Positions 32,219 through 44,860 of a DNA stretch of 64,000 nt are shown piece after piece (the first letter of the stretch is position 1; the number at the start of each line of letters is the position of its first letter). The translations under genes were made by a program, and so were the position numbers. The notes under the pieces are model-generated. The model was not told the origin of the DNA. It searched no databases and was given only the letters and a program-made list of their open reading frames with translations. The stretch is from Tanytarsus gracilentus. Taxonomy: Eukaryota; Arthropoda; Insecta; Diptera; Chironomidae. The stretch covers positions 3,348,001 through 3,412,000 of the forward strand of contig JAXRKN010000037.1 in assembly GCA_038502055.1 (NCBI GenBank). Reading direction: 5' to 3'.

Positions 32219-35206
32219 ATCAAAAATTCTGCACTCGACTTCAATCTCCATTAAATTTATCGCCTCAACGTTTTACAAAACATTTTTCGTATGAAATGTT
32301 AAAATTATGGATTTATGTCTATGGTGTTGAAAGATATGCTTCATTGGTAACGAATCCAATAAATTTGCCGCTGTTTGCCTATTTTTCTTTTTGCTTGCTT
32401 GAAGATTTTCATTGCGTCCTTTTTTCTCTTCGCAACTAAGAAAGAACTCGAGAATGATTTTTTTTGGCAAACGAGAGGAGAGCAAAAAAAATTATGCCAT
32501 ATCTTCAATGCCCTTTTCCTTTTTTGCGGCCATTCGATTTTTCCTCATTTTCGGTGGTAAATAAATAAAAATCATCTAAAAGCCAAAGGGAAAATTTACA
32601 TCGAGCGAAATTCGATAAAATAAATAAATCAAAAACGTTCATGTGAGTTTTTTAAGGGTGCCGAATCGATTTTGGCACAACCTTCAATGTTGTTTGTTTT
32701 TCCTCTTGAAGACTCTCTTTTTTTGTTGTTGGAGGGTTTGATTGAATAAAACGAGAATTGAAATTAAGTTTAAGATTTTATAAGGGTTGAAAATCTAAGA
32801 TAAGAATGGACTGAAAAATATCAAATTTATGGCCGAATGTTGCCTTGACATGAATCTCAATTTTCATTCGATTGCGTGATTTGAACTTTAGGTGGTGACA
32901 TGATTTTGTGCTGAGAGTTCTATTTTGGAATTACTGGCGCAAAATATTTTTAAAGATATTTCAGGTAAATATTCAGCTTGTGTTAACTAAACAGTTTTTT
33001 GCAGCTCACCATCGACAATAATTCATGTGTCTTCTTCTTTGTCGCTTGTCTCATAATAATATATCGATACGCACTTCTGGTTTTTACGAGTCGCTTTTTT
33101 CGATTTGCATTTTTCTTTGTGACAGTGAAAGCATGGCAGGAGAGGAAGAAAAATGTCGGAATCAGTTCCACCATTTTTGTCGTGTCTGTTCTTGTCTTCT
33201 TTCACCTTGCTTTCTCCTCTCGTAGTCTCTTCTCTCTCGTTATTTATTGGTAACCATTCATTGATCATTTATCATTGAAAAAACATACAACGCATTTTTT
33301 TTCCTCGGGAGGCAAACATTTTCGTGTAGGGAAGAGATTGAAGATAATTTTATGCCATACTCGTCACTTTTGCGGAAGATATTTGCCAGAATTAAATCAG
33401 CGATAATTTACTTTAAGAATGTTTAAAAAATTTAAAAAATATATTTAAACTGTCAATATTTAAATTCATGAAATCCGAAAAATTCTTCTATATTGAATTA
33501 TGGTATGAGAAAGGATGAAAATAAGATAAAAATCCCCCAATCAGTTCCCTAATTTATTCACTGGATATTTATAAAGAGCGGCTATTCCATGGAGATGAAA
33601 AAGTTTGGTGTGAGGTTAAATCATTTAAAGACACAATGAAATATAACAGCAATGAGGATTGCCTTGACTTTGCAAGCACGTATTTATCATGACCATAATT
33701 ACGAAAGCAGCACTAAAATGATTTTTTTTACTGTTTTCTTCATAACGAATGTTGAGGCTCATTTCCCACTGCTGGCCGATTTGGTTTTTCCCTCAACAAA
33801 AAGAAAAATTATTTCCCTTTTACAAAGTAATGTAAAGCACACATAATAGGATTTATCTTGACCGAATGCAAAAAAAGGAAAAGAAGAGGAATTTTTTCTC
33901 ACAAGTTCATCATCATTAAAACAAAAAATATTTTTTTGCCGCATTTTTAAAGAGAGTTTTTTATCCTTAAAAATTTGCTTCATCTCTTTGCTCCCTTTGT
34001 ATTATTTTCTCATAAGATTTTCCCTAAATTGTGGCAAAGGAAGAGAAAAAACTCTCATAAATAAAACATTTTTATGGAATTTTCAATATTTTTTTTGAGA
34101 AAGGCCTTTTCGTTCTTCTGTTGACCGCGTTTAATTTTACCAAAATTAGAATTTAGTCAAAACAAAGCAATTATCCTTCACTTAAAATTAGTTATATATG
34201 TGAATTTTTCGCATTGTTGAATATTTACAAAAATATTTATCAAAACCAATCCTTTGTACTGCCATCAGTTTGTAAAATAATTTTTCTATAAATTTTTTCG
34301 TAATCACTTCTTGATGGCTGTTTTTGAAAAATATTCCTGGAAATGCTTTTACGTTTGCAAAACTTTTCATGTTGCATGAAATATAAATTTATTTTTTAAC
34401 CATTTCTCTTTTCTCAATTCTCAACCACCGCATTCAATCTAATCTTACTCCCGCATTTATCGATAGGCATTTATTCCACGGCTGTCAATTGAATACAAAA
34501 AGTATCGACAAGCTTTGGCATGTAAAAGTGAAAGAAGGAAAAAAATGCGCTGAAACAATCATTAATCATTCAATTTTTTTCCGATTTATAATTCCCTCTC
34601 TCTCAAATTCGCTCACACTGACTAAGCCTGCCAATGCTGCTTTGCCAACAAATGCTTCATATACGGTATATTGCAATACGATGTGTCTATATTGTGTATC
34701 CAATGTGTTTTTCTTCTCTCTCTTTCGGTTTTTCAGCCATTTGATTTATTAACCACATCACTTGATCCAGATTTTCTCCCCACTCGCTATTTTTTCCATT
34801 CATTCACCATCATGGCAGTTCAGAAAATCAGTGGAGAAGGCTTTTTCATGTGCTGCGCTTCCGTTTTTATTGGTTTGAGGGAGTTAATCAATTTTTTCCT
34901 CTTCAACGCAGCGCCATTGCAAGAGCTATGAGTGGCAAGCAATTTGAGGAAATCAAAAAGAGCTAAAATTGGATTTTCTCAAGCTTCACACCTTTCTCAT
35001 GAATATGGACTATTTGTATGGAGTGAAATGAATAGACACGTTTAATTGGTATTTACAGGCTTAACTTAGAAATTGATTGCCTGACATTGATCCGTGAGTG
35101 TAAACGTGTAGGAGTGACATTATGTTCATTTGTGTATGGTCAACATGTTGAACTTGGAGACTTTTGGATTCAGAAGCTTGTTGATGCAAATATTCGCTTT
35201 TGACTT
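32219..35206. other. spacer between the convergent HSD-like and GTPase genes
   Basis: No supported gene on either strand. The two flanking genes are convergent, so this is a shared 3' region. The open stretches have low-complexity Phe/Lys/Ser composition. Confidence 0.6.
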
Positions 35207-35212
35207 TTTATT
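35207..35212 (-). terminator. polyadenylation signal of the GTPase gene
   Basis: AATAAA on the minus strand, about 75 nt past the stop codon of exon 3 (35288-35290). Its position supports 35288 as the true end of the coding region. Confidence 0.6.
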
Positions 35213-35287
35213 TAATTTATAAAATTTAAGATACATTTTCTAATATGCTGATAAAAATATTCCATAATTAATTGATAAAATTAATGT

Positions 35288-37911
35288 TTACTTCTTACGA
35301 TAGGAAGCAGCTGCAAAGGTGTTAAAATTTCCAGCACTTTTCCTCTCTGACGAACTCATTTGCGACCAAACATTTGCAGAGACATGTTTTTGATGTTGAT
35401 GCCATGAATTTCCAGATGATTGTGAAGGCGTTGATGCTCTTGATGAACCAGAAAATGAAGAATAAGAATTATAGTTGTGAGTTGGTGGTGAGGAGCATGA
35501 CTGTTAAAAAAATATTAAAATATTTAACTTATTGTTTAATTGATTGATGACTGAGAAGTAGCGCGTTGGTATTATTAAGAAGACGTAAACCATGCAGATT
35601 TCTTTAAAAAATAGAGTATAAATCAAGGGCTGAGAACATAGAGATAGCTGGGCCCACAAAGGCCCGTAAAGGCCCGTGAAGGCCCACCAAGGTCCGTGAA
35701 GGCCCGCCAAGGCTCTTGATGGCCCGTCAAGGCCCGTGATGGCCCGCCAAGGCCCGTCAAAACTCTAAGAAAATTAAAGTTTGGGATGAAGAAAAAAATT
35801 TTTTTCAAAAACAAATATTTTCTCTGTTTTTAAGGCCCGTGAGGGCCCGTCAAGGCCCGTGAAGGCCCGTCAAGGCCCTTGAAGGCCCGCCAAGGCCCCT
35901 GAAGGCCCGCCAAGGCCCGCAATATATTGATGTTCTCAGCCCTGGGTATAAATACCCTTTTCCCCCTTAACAGATCTTGTTAAAAAAATATTCACTTACG
36001 TCAAAAAAGCTTGATGGGAATGAGGAAATTCCACTTGAATATCCAACACTTCTTGTAACTCTGGCATTCATCAACTCTTTTTTTAATGATTCTTCTTTTT
36101 CCGCTGATATTTTTTTCTCAGCTTCACGTTCACTTCTTAGTTTTTCCATTTTTACTTCCTGTTGCCGCTGAATTTCTTCATTTTGACGCTGAATTTCTTG
36201 TTTTTCTAATTGGTTGATTTTGTTATCCCTCAAATGCTTGTAACTCTCGTCAATTTTCGAAATTAATGATTTTTCAGCTTCTTTTATTTGATTTTCGTTT
36301 CCCAATTTTTGATCGCGCTCAAAATTTATTAATACATTTCCTTTGAACATTTCGTGAATTTCTGAAATTTGATTTTTGTCCTTAGCCAAGTTTATCAAAT
36401 CTTCGACATCCAAATTGTATTTTAACAAATAATTCTCGACAAGGCGATTCAGTTCCATTTTGACTTTAGCTTCAAAAAGCTGCCGTTGAATTTCTTCTTT
36501 TTCCAGTTGATTGATTTTATTCTCGCTCCATTGTTTGTAGCTCTCATCAATTTTTAAAATCAGCGACATTTTAGCATCATCTATGTGATTTTGGCTTCCC
36601 AATTTTTCATCACTATAAAATTTTTTTAAAACCTCTCTTTTGATGTTTTCGTGAATTTCTAAAACTTGGCTTTTGTACTTGACCGAATACATCAAATTTT
36701 TAACGTGCAAATTGTATATTTTTAAAAGCTTTGCTTCAAGTTGATTCATTTCTATTTTGACCATACTATCAAAAAGGTTGCCAACTTGAGGTATTTCTTT
36801 GGAAGCGAACAATTTGAAAAATTGCTTTAAATGAGGCAAAAACTCTTTAGCTGTCAAATCTTTCCCAGCTATTTTTTTAGGAACCAAATTTTCGGGAGCT
36901 AAAAGCGATTCAATTGTTTTTTTCAGCTCATTATAGAATTCTATTTCCATTTGAGCCCAACTGCCATTGAAATTTTTCTTTCCAGCAACATTTTTTCCCG
37001 GATGCGGAAGAAGAAAACATTCAAGATCTTCACAAGAGGTAAGAAGAAATTCTCTTATGGAAGAAAATTCCTTTTCCTGATCAGATTTTCCTTTAAATAC
37101 TTTTTGAAGGTACTTTTGACCTCCATCTCGACCATATGAAAAATCTTCCTCGCACTGCCAGTCACGAATGAGAAAAACAACATTTTGAAAAGGTTTTTCA
37201 ATATTCGGCTTCACATATTTAGCGAATTCCATAGCAAAACTAACAAACTGCAATTCATCTTCGCGAATATTTCCAGACAGGTTGATGATTTGAGTGGACG
37301 AAAAAAGACTCGCTAAACTAAAAACTTTGGTATTTTCACCCGATGTCGTTTCATGATCAAAAAGACCTTGAGTGTCTGCTATAAAAATTGCAAATTTTTT
37401 GTTGTCATTATCGGCAAGAAAAACATCATCCCAAAAAACTATTCCGGTAGTGTCTCGATCACATCCTGATCTCCATGAAAATCCGGAAAGTTCTTCATCA
37501 CAGTAACCCATCCAATTTGAATCCTTGACAAAGTTTGATCGGTTGATTGAGTCATACTGTAATTAAATTAAAACTTAGAATTTTTTAAAGTAATAAATTG
37601 ATAATTTTTACATTCGCGTAGAGATATCGAAGGCAATAATCAAGAAAGAAACTTTTTCCTCGTCGAAATGCTCCAACAATTGATAAAATTACAACTTTAC
37701 GTTGTTTGATTTTTGGATTATTGAAAAACTTTTCAATTTCTTCGAAATTTAAATTGTCTTTTTCATTTGAGGAAAACTCTAAAACTTTTAGCGGTTTTCC
37801 TAAATTTTCAGCTTGCATTTCTGGAGCACTTGCTTGTTTACTTGAGGGTGATATAAACTGAACTAGTAGAATGTTTGCTTTGTTTTCTCTATTTATTGAG
37901 TATTTATTCAT
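35288..37911 (-). CDS. atlastin/GBP-like dynamin-family GTPase, no membrane anchor
   Basis: Minus strand, three exons: 37612-37911, 36000-37556 and 35288-35500, giving 689 aa in one frame. Motifs: P-loop GAFRRGKS (80-87) at the end of a VVILSIVG strand, LDYCLRYLYAN joined by splicing to YDSINR, GFSWRSGCDRDTTG with the switch I RDTTG at 134-138, DTQGLFD (161-167), and RDW (231-233), the atlastin/GBP form of the fourth GTPase motif. The GTPase is followed by a helical region in which about 95 residues occur twice (367-459 and 464-558), a charged coiled coil rich in Glu, Gln and Arg, and a Ser-rich tail from exon 3. Atlastins fuse ER membranes and normally have two membrane segments; I see none here, so the protein is probably soluble or anchored otherwise. 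If the third exon is not used, the frame ends ten codons after the donor. Confidence 0.85.
35651..35760. repeat. 10-bp GGCCC minisatellite, left array
   Basis: Eleven consecutive 10-bp units of the form GGCCCGYSAA, with GTGAA and GCCAA/GTCAA variants tending to alternate, so that a 20-bp higher-order unit is visible. Strongly G+C-rich in an A+T-rich genome. An open frame across it on the minus strand (Gly-Pro-Trp-Ala repeats) is an artefact. Confidence 0.93.
35834..35920. repeat. 10-bp GGCCC minisatellite, right array
   Basis: Nearly nine more units of the same GGCCCGYSAA repeat, in the same orientation as the left array. A 73-bp A+T-rich spacer separates the two arrays inside the MITE. Confidence 0.93.
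37557..37611 (-). other. intron 1 of the GTPase gene (55 nt)
   Basis: On the minus strand the donor is GTAAAA after GCGAAT and the acceptor is AATTACAG before TATGAC. It is phase 0. Removing it joins LRYLYAN to YDSINR and keeps the atlastin-like alignment intact. Confidence 0.85.
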
Positions 37912-40900
37912 TTTTTAAAACGTATGCGAGCGATAAAAATTATAGACGTTGAGATAAGACTGGGAGAGTTCATTTCACAGAATTTTCTAATCATATCGAC
38001 GAAAAACGTGAGAATATGTGATTAAATTATTACCTCGAGTGATTCACACTTTCGTCGATATTCTCAGCCGGAAATCCAGTTGAGCGATAAAATATTTTTC
38101 AAGTTTTATTGCGCTCTTGTTTAAAAAACTTTTTACGCATCTGAAGTTCAGATTAAAAATTTATTTTCAACACTAAAATTAAACCCGAACAAAATTGAAT
38201 TTTATTTTCAAACAAATTGCAATTGTTCGCCGCTTTCAAGTGCATCTCTCGCGAAATAAAAAAAATTGTGTGCGAATAAATCGACAAGTGGCGTCGATGC
38301 AGATTGAGTGGCAAGAGATTGGCTTATGGCACTATCGATACACTTTTCAATGCATGCGAGTAGAAATTTCAATTACGAGTTGCTTTCGAATTTTGAATGA
38401 CTCTATCGCTGACACTCACTGCGACATATTTTTTTTCAAAAAACTGAGCTTTAAAATTGAGAAATTTTTTTAAAATTAAATTTTATTCAGGTATTTTATA
38501 ATAAAATATTTAGATATTTTATAAAGCTCTAAAATAGGCCATGAACAGTCTTTGTATGTTCATGAGGGGTTAAAGTCGAATTTAAGGGATTCAATATTTT
38601 AAAGCATGCTCTAGACGTTATCGAAAAATTCACACAGCACACATTCACATACATTCAAAAGTACTTAATTAAGTTGTCATATTGTTAGCTGCCATAACTT
38701 GCTTACCGAGCGGCATTCGTTGAGGTTAACCTCGTGAGTTTTAAAATTATTTCATTCCAATCAAAATTTGTGAATAATAAATTTGCTGCAAATAAAAATT
38801 TAGTGTTGAAAAAATCAAAATTTGTGCAACACGGGAAAAATGTTTGAATTTCTCGTGATCATCAGAGTCGAGCGAAATCTCGTGGGAAATGCCTGAAACT
38901 GATTTAAATATTCATTTATCTAATAGAATATTTTTTCAGTCACAGGAATTTTTAAAATGCAAGTGAAGAGCGACAATGACATTAAAAAATGTCCCATTTT
39001 TCATCGCCATAGTTATCGCACTTCTTCATTCCTTTCCCCATTCTTTTTTTCCCGTGCGACAACGACGAATGGCTTGTTGCCATATTCTCTCCACTTTTGC
39101 ATGAATAAAAGTTTTTTTTCTGTAAAATTGGTATTTTACCGCACATATCGCCGACTATGATTACTCTCATCGTCATCATCATTTTGTTCGGACAATGCCG
39201 GCAAACGATAAATTTTTCCTTCTTCCTCGAGATAATTTTTCTCATAGCCAACTAACTTTTTTTTATCATTGTCGTAACAGAAGAGCGCGAGAGCTATGCA
39301 AAAATGGAGCTTATATATTGTGAGATATTGTTGCTGTCATATAAGGTGCGCTTTATGAATTTTAAGCTCGTTCTCGATGCCATGAATGGCGATTATTTAT
39401 TTTGTCATAAAAAAATCCTTACAAAAAATATTCATTACGACTGCGGAGGTGTGAACGAATATTAACACGATCGTAAAGTGTATGCAAAGTATTTTCACTC
39501 CCTCAGGCCCTCAGGAATGAATTTTTTTATAAATTTAGAGTGTGAGGGTTTTTTTGAATGATGAAGATCCATGGCAGCCGAACGACTTCAACAACATGCC
39601 AGCAAGTTCATAAAAATTAATTTTATTGTCATTTGACTCTTGTTGCTTTCACTGCCATAGAAATGACCATTCAACAGTGGCGAGCCGGCAACAGCAAATA
39701 CAATAAACAGCTTCGAACTAAATCCTCATCAGTCGAGGAAAAATCTGGCAGTGTCAGACAAGCAACACACAGTAGAGAAGATAAAAAAGAGAGAGGAAGA
39801 TGCGGAAGAGTGTTGAACGTACATAAAATATGATTTATGCGTTATACAACGACTATTTCATTATGATGGAAATTGGCGAAATAAGTGGCTCTAAATGTCT
39901 AAAATATCTCTCTCTCTCTTACTGAGCGTGGTCAAGAATTCAGTTTTAGTTCTCGCACTGGCTTAGTGAAAAATGATTGTCACGAAAATGTCCAATTATG
40001 AGATGCGAGCATTGGCGCAAGCAAGCCACTATGAATAATGGGTTATTTTTATGTCTTATACTGCCGTTGCCATTGTCGCATATATGAAATTCCTTTTTAT
40101 GTTATTCGCATGTTTTTGTGACAATAAAAAATTTTCTTATCAACTCTCGAGAGTTAGAATTTGGTCAGATATTAATTTTTCGTAAAATGTAACGACTCCA
40201 AAAGCAACTTGCCGTCTTTAAACTCTCTAGTAGCAAAAATAAAGGATTATTTTGTTGAAATCCTATGATCCTAAATTATGCTGACTTTCAAGCTATGATA
40301 TCTGAACTGAGATAATATAGAAGGAGTGGAATTAAGATGGCAATTTTATCAAGCACCTCTTCTAACTTGAATCTCACCTTTACTTTATTCGACCTCATAT
40401 CCGTTTTTCCCTTACCCACTTTAACTTTGCGGTACCGCGCAAACAGCATAAAGGGGAATTTTCAACATCTATTGCTGATATTTTTGAAGATTCTACGAAG
40501 GTACGAAAAGGGACTAAGATGAGTAAATTCTATTAGGATTTTAATGGTCACCAATGTTTGTGTTGATCCTTAGATTTCTGTGGTTTACATTGGCGTGATT
40601 TAAGGGTTTTTGGGTTTAAAATATGCATCTTAGACTTACTTTCAAGCACGAAATGGATGGCAAAGAAAATATGAAAAACTTTTCTACAGGTTTTCGCTCC
40701 TTACAGCTGTCTCTGTCAATGCTGTCTTCTATTAAATTAAGGAATGAACAGAATGACTGCAAGATTAAGTATTTAGTGTTTAAATCTACTCGACAGTGCC
40801 GTGAGAAGTGAATAAAAATTTTTCATAGTGAAACAATTTAAAATTTTAACTTGACAACACAAAAAAGAGAAAAGTAGAATTTTTATCTAAATGGCCACGC

Positions 40901-43900
40901 ACTTTCGATGTTTTGGCTCTTTCAGGCGTTTTCAAAGTATTTATGGCACTGCAGGCCTTTTCTTCTCCTTCTCGCTTCCTTTTTCTCAAACTAAGTCGAG
41001 TTGTTGCCTTCTGCTCTCGGCTGCTTACACACATTCTAAATGACATAACATAAATTACTAAGAAAACAATCGTTACGAGAAAGAAGCAAGTTTATAACCT
41101 AAAAGTTGGATTAGACATCTTCGTCCGCTTTCTCGCTTTTTACTCGATATCCATCCTTCTCTCTTATATCTCATGAAATATTCAGTGATAAAGTGAAACT
41201 TTTGTGTTGTGATGTACAGCTTTCAATTTCTGTTATTTTCTTCAGAGCCATTCTTTCCTCCTCTTCTTTGTTGCCTCGGACTGACTGATTAATTTCAATT
41301 CGAGTATGATTTCTTCTTTCCTTCCTATATTCGAGCTCGTCAGATTTATCCTTCGAGAGAGAGTGGAAGATTGAAATTGAAATTTCTGATATGTAAAGAG
41401 AAGTCTTCAAGAAGACCCGCAATACTCACTCAAAATACTGCTCTCTTTTTAAAGATTAAGATGGTGTGCATTGCATTGAAGTCAAGGGATGGACACAGTA
41501 TTAATTTTTGTGTTAAAATCTTTACAATTTTTTTTTGATTTAATGATTTTTTTGTTTTAAAAATAAAATTAATTTTGCATGCTTTTAAATCATAAATTTT
41601 TTTAATAAATTATCATTGAACTCTCCACCCTTGCTTACTACTGCATGATAGCTTTTTTCATAGCTCACAATTTTCTGATGAATGATATCTTGACATCAAT
41701 TCACTTTGCTTTTCAGATCCTTTTCATATCGTCTCAGACAATTTGCATTTCGAATCATTGGAGATTGCTAACATACACACACACACACACATGTTTATCG
41801 CTTCATATCTGGAGAAGATTTTTATTTTTCATTGCTTTGAATGAACTGAGGATGATAAATTGCATGCAAATAAATTAATGTGAAATATATGCGAGAAAGA
41901 AAGTGACAAACAACATGGCAAGATTTCATCTTCGATCTTCCGAAAAACTTTTATTGTAAAAAAAGAAGTTTATGTGTTTTTCAGTATGAGAAAATGAACT
42001 TTTTTCAATTTAAATTTTTCACAAAAATATCCCGAGATAGAGAGAGAAATTTACTTGAAGCTGCTGATGTTTTTTGAGAAGGTCAAAGCAATGCAAACTT
42101 TTTCATTATTTTGATCTTGTGTTCAGATGGTTTAAGGCAACGAAAAAAAATTTCCATGTGACATTTTCCATTGTTCAAATTAAGATATTTTTTTGCAATG
42201 AGAGTCTATGGGTGAGAAATGAAACAGATGTGTTTGCGACCAGATTTTAATTTTTTTAATTTTTCAACAATGCAAAATTATTTTCGATTGATGCAAAACG
42301 ACTAAGACAATATCAAAAGGAAGTGAAAAAAATTCCAACTAACTTTTAAACATGCAAATGGATTTTGTGCTGAGAAAAAAGTGTTGATAAAATCATTTTG
42401 CCTTCGTTGTCTTCAATTTTTACTCTCTTGCAAGGAGAAATGATTTCCATAAGCACCGGATTGGGATTAATATCAGAGAGAGCAAAGACGGCAGCATCAT
42501 GTTATGAATTAAGAAAATTTTCATTTTTCGAAAAATGTTAATAACTTCGCTAATGGATTTTGAATGTGAAATTGCATGCATATATTCGCGAAATAGAGTG
42601 CACCATAAAATTTATGCTCACATACGTATACATGGAGATGGGATAAAACCACTTTACTTTTTGAAAGCAACATATATGTGATATCATTTTAATGCGATGT
42701 AAATTGACATTTACTTTGAGGGTTATTTTGTGGGAAAAGGGTCTTCGTGAAGCAGTCAGAGCTCAATTCTAATATTCGGCAATTTAAATTTCATAATTTT
42801 CAAATGACATTCAAATTGTTCTGGAGGAAACCGAAATTGTTGGTGAAGAGACATTTTGAGCATATTTAAATGACTTTTCAATACCATAATCAAAAAAAAT
42901 CTTTTTGTGGCCTTTTATTCTTTTTTTTTTGATTAGGATGACAAAACTCTCAAGGAAGTTTTAAATTATTTCACCGGAGATGGAACAAAGTATCTGATTG
43001 TGTGTTCATGAATCATCAAAAGTTGTTGAACATTTTCCTCATAAAAGTTAGATGGCCATTGCAACTCGTTATGAACACGGTCAGCATGAGAGAGATTCCA
43101 TAGGATAAAGTTACATCACCAAATAGATAAACTTTGTCTTCCATCCACTCACATGTCAAGTGACGGTCATTCCTCGTACATGAGAATGAGAGGGAAGAAA
43201 AAGTTGCAAAATAGGAATAATCTAAAGAACTTCCTGCCACAGTTCTGCTTCGAAGGACGTGTTTATGGCTTTAAGCTTGTGAAAAATTCATTATGAGGTT
43301 GAGATTAAAATTTGGAGCTTAACTTTTTTTTCTGGAATTTCTTAATTTTTGCGGAATTTTTTTCAGTGTTGAATTTTCTATAAAACAACTCACAATAAAT
43401 ATTCTGAGTGACGCTAATTGAAAGTTTCACGCTCTTGTGAGTGAAATGTTGCAGACTCAAGCTTAATTATTTCATGAAGTGAAAGCAAAATTTATGAGTT
43501 TGACAGATTTCTTTGACAATTGAATGAAGGACTGTGCAAAGTGCAATGTGTAAATTATGCAAGCATATGTAAGCGAAAAGTGAAGTTGCATTCATCCAAC
43601 GGTTGAATTATGTCGCAAAACGAGGCAGTGTATGGTTCTTAATAGAAAATAAAAAATTGCATGTAACTCTGCTGCATCATTTCCCATTACTCATATTGTA
43701 AATCACTCTTTCGCTCTCCCGTTTGTATGATGGAATATAACAAATGGATTTTTACCTCCTCTTTATTCGCTCGAGTCTCGGGTAGAGAAAAAAATCATTT
43801 CAACAACAATATGCACTCAGTCACAATGCATGAAATTCATTTCATGTGCATTCTCGGTACATTTAACATGGGGAGATAATCGCAAACACAAAAAATAGCA

Positions 43901-44860
43901 GCATAATCGGCTTTTTAATCTTTTTAATTGAATTTGCACATTCGTCAATCAAAAAAGAATTTTTTTAAACTCGCGTAAACAAAAAAGCATTCACTCTTGA
44001 TTTTTTAATCTCATTTATGCACATACCGAATGTCGAAAAGGGACTTTGAAAAGAGAAAAAAAACTTTTTTTGATACCCAAAAAATTATTTTCATGATAAA
44101 AAAATCCCTTAAAAACTTTTTTCATTTCCATGTCTGTGCTACTTAGGAGAGGATAAAACATGAGAAATATTTAATGAAAATCATATTTTTAATATCCAAT
44201 TCATAATTTCTCCCCTTTTCTTCTTTTCGGGGTCAATGATGATGCATTATCTTCTCGGAATGGCTTCAGGGCGCTTTCACAATCAGTTTAATTAGGAAAT
44301 AAAGTTTTTTCTCTCTCTTTTCGTTCTCGTCTCGGCTGCCACAGAAATTCTTTTACCCTATCCTTTACTTACTTACTGCCAATTTCGGGGAGGAAGCTCG
44401 TAGTAATTTGGTAAATTGGAAAAAATTAAAATGTGTTTTACTACTCGACTCGGTCATAAATTAAGTCAAAGTGCTACAAATTTCTTCCATTTTCCTTTTT
44501 TTCGATGAGCAATTACTGCAAAAAAGTAAATGGGATACTTTTGAAGGTGGTGTGGATAATTAAGAGATTATCGTTAAGCGCGTTTAAGCTTTAGGATTTG
44601 TGGTTTACATTTAATAATATCTTCGCTTAAAATTAAATGTTTAATTATTAATTAAGAGTTCAAAAATGTTTGTTTTTGAAATTAAAATTTTGTACACTTA
44701 AAAATTTCAAATTTACTAATTACTTCAAAATAAATTACATTCAGAGGAAACTCAAAAATTTAATAGCATCGTTATCAAAATTAATTGACATTCATTAGAC
44801 GAAATCATAAAATTGCGCAAAGTAGCAGCAGCAAAACTTTTTCCATTATGATCGAATGTT
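37912..44860. other. gene-free spacer upstream of the GTPase gene
   Basis: It must hold the promoter of the minus-strand GTPase near 37.9-38.1 kb. I see no other gene. Local items are a short CA run at 41775-41790 and an 8-bp palindrome, CATGAACA with TGTTCATG, at 38540-38564. Confidence 0.5.

Larger units (their letters stand above)
35624..35945. mobile_element. 322-bp hAT-like MITE filled with a GGCCC minisatellite
   Basis: The ends are CAAGGGCTGAGAACAT (left) and the inverse of CCAGGGCTGAGAACAT (right): 16-bp terminal inverted repeats with one mismatch. It is flanked by the 8-bp direct repeat GTATAAAT (35616-35623 and 35946-35953). The related element at 25786-25803 reads straight through this point with a single GTATAAAT, so it acts as the empty site. 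Eight-bp duplications and C(A)GGG-type ends are typical of hAT transposons. There is no transposase. Confidence 0.82.
35502..35992. mobile_element. retroposon-like fragment between 15-bp direct repeats
   Basis: TGTTAAAAAAATATT occurs at 35502-35516 and at 35978-35992. The sequence between, once the MITE is removed, aligns with the 25.6-kb element: GATGACTGAGAAGTAGCGCG with GATGACAAAGAGGTAGCACG, then CATGCAGA, and AATAGAGTATAAATACCC (identical). This copy stops shortly after the TATA block, at CTTAACAG. Seen on the minus strand this is a 5'-truncated copy with its own target duplication, which fits target-primed reverse transcription. Because the repeat is A+T-rich, a chance match is possible but unlikely at 15 bp. 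Confidence 0.6.
35501..35999 (-). other. intron 2 of the GTPase gene, made almost wholly of mobile elements
   Basis: On the minus strand the donor is GTAAGTG after GAC and the acceptor is TTTTTTTAACAG before TCATGC; it is phase 0. Nearly all of its 499 nt lie between 15-bp direct repeats and consist of a retroposon-like fragment with a nested MITE. Confidence 0.7.

Noticed and set aside
35504..35814. Two minus-strand frames with Gly-Pro-Trp-Ala repeats
   Set aside because: They are translations of the GGCCC minisatellite inside the MITE and not protein genes.
43016..43240. 74-residue minus-strand frame beginning MAGSSLDYSYF
   Set aside because: Has a hydrophobic stretch but no signal of conservation, no splice partner and no motif.
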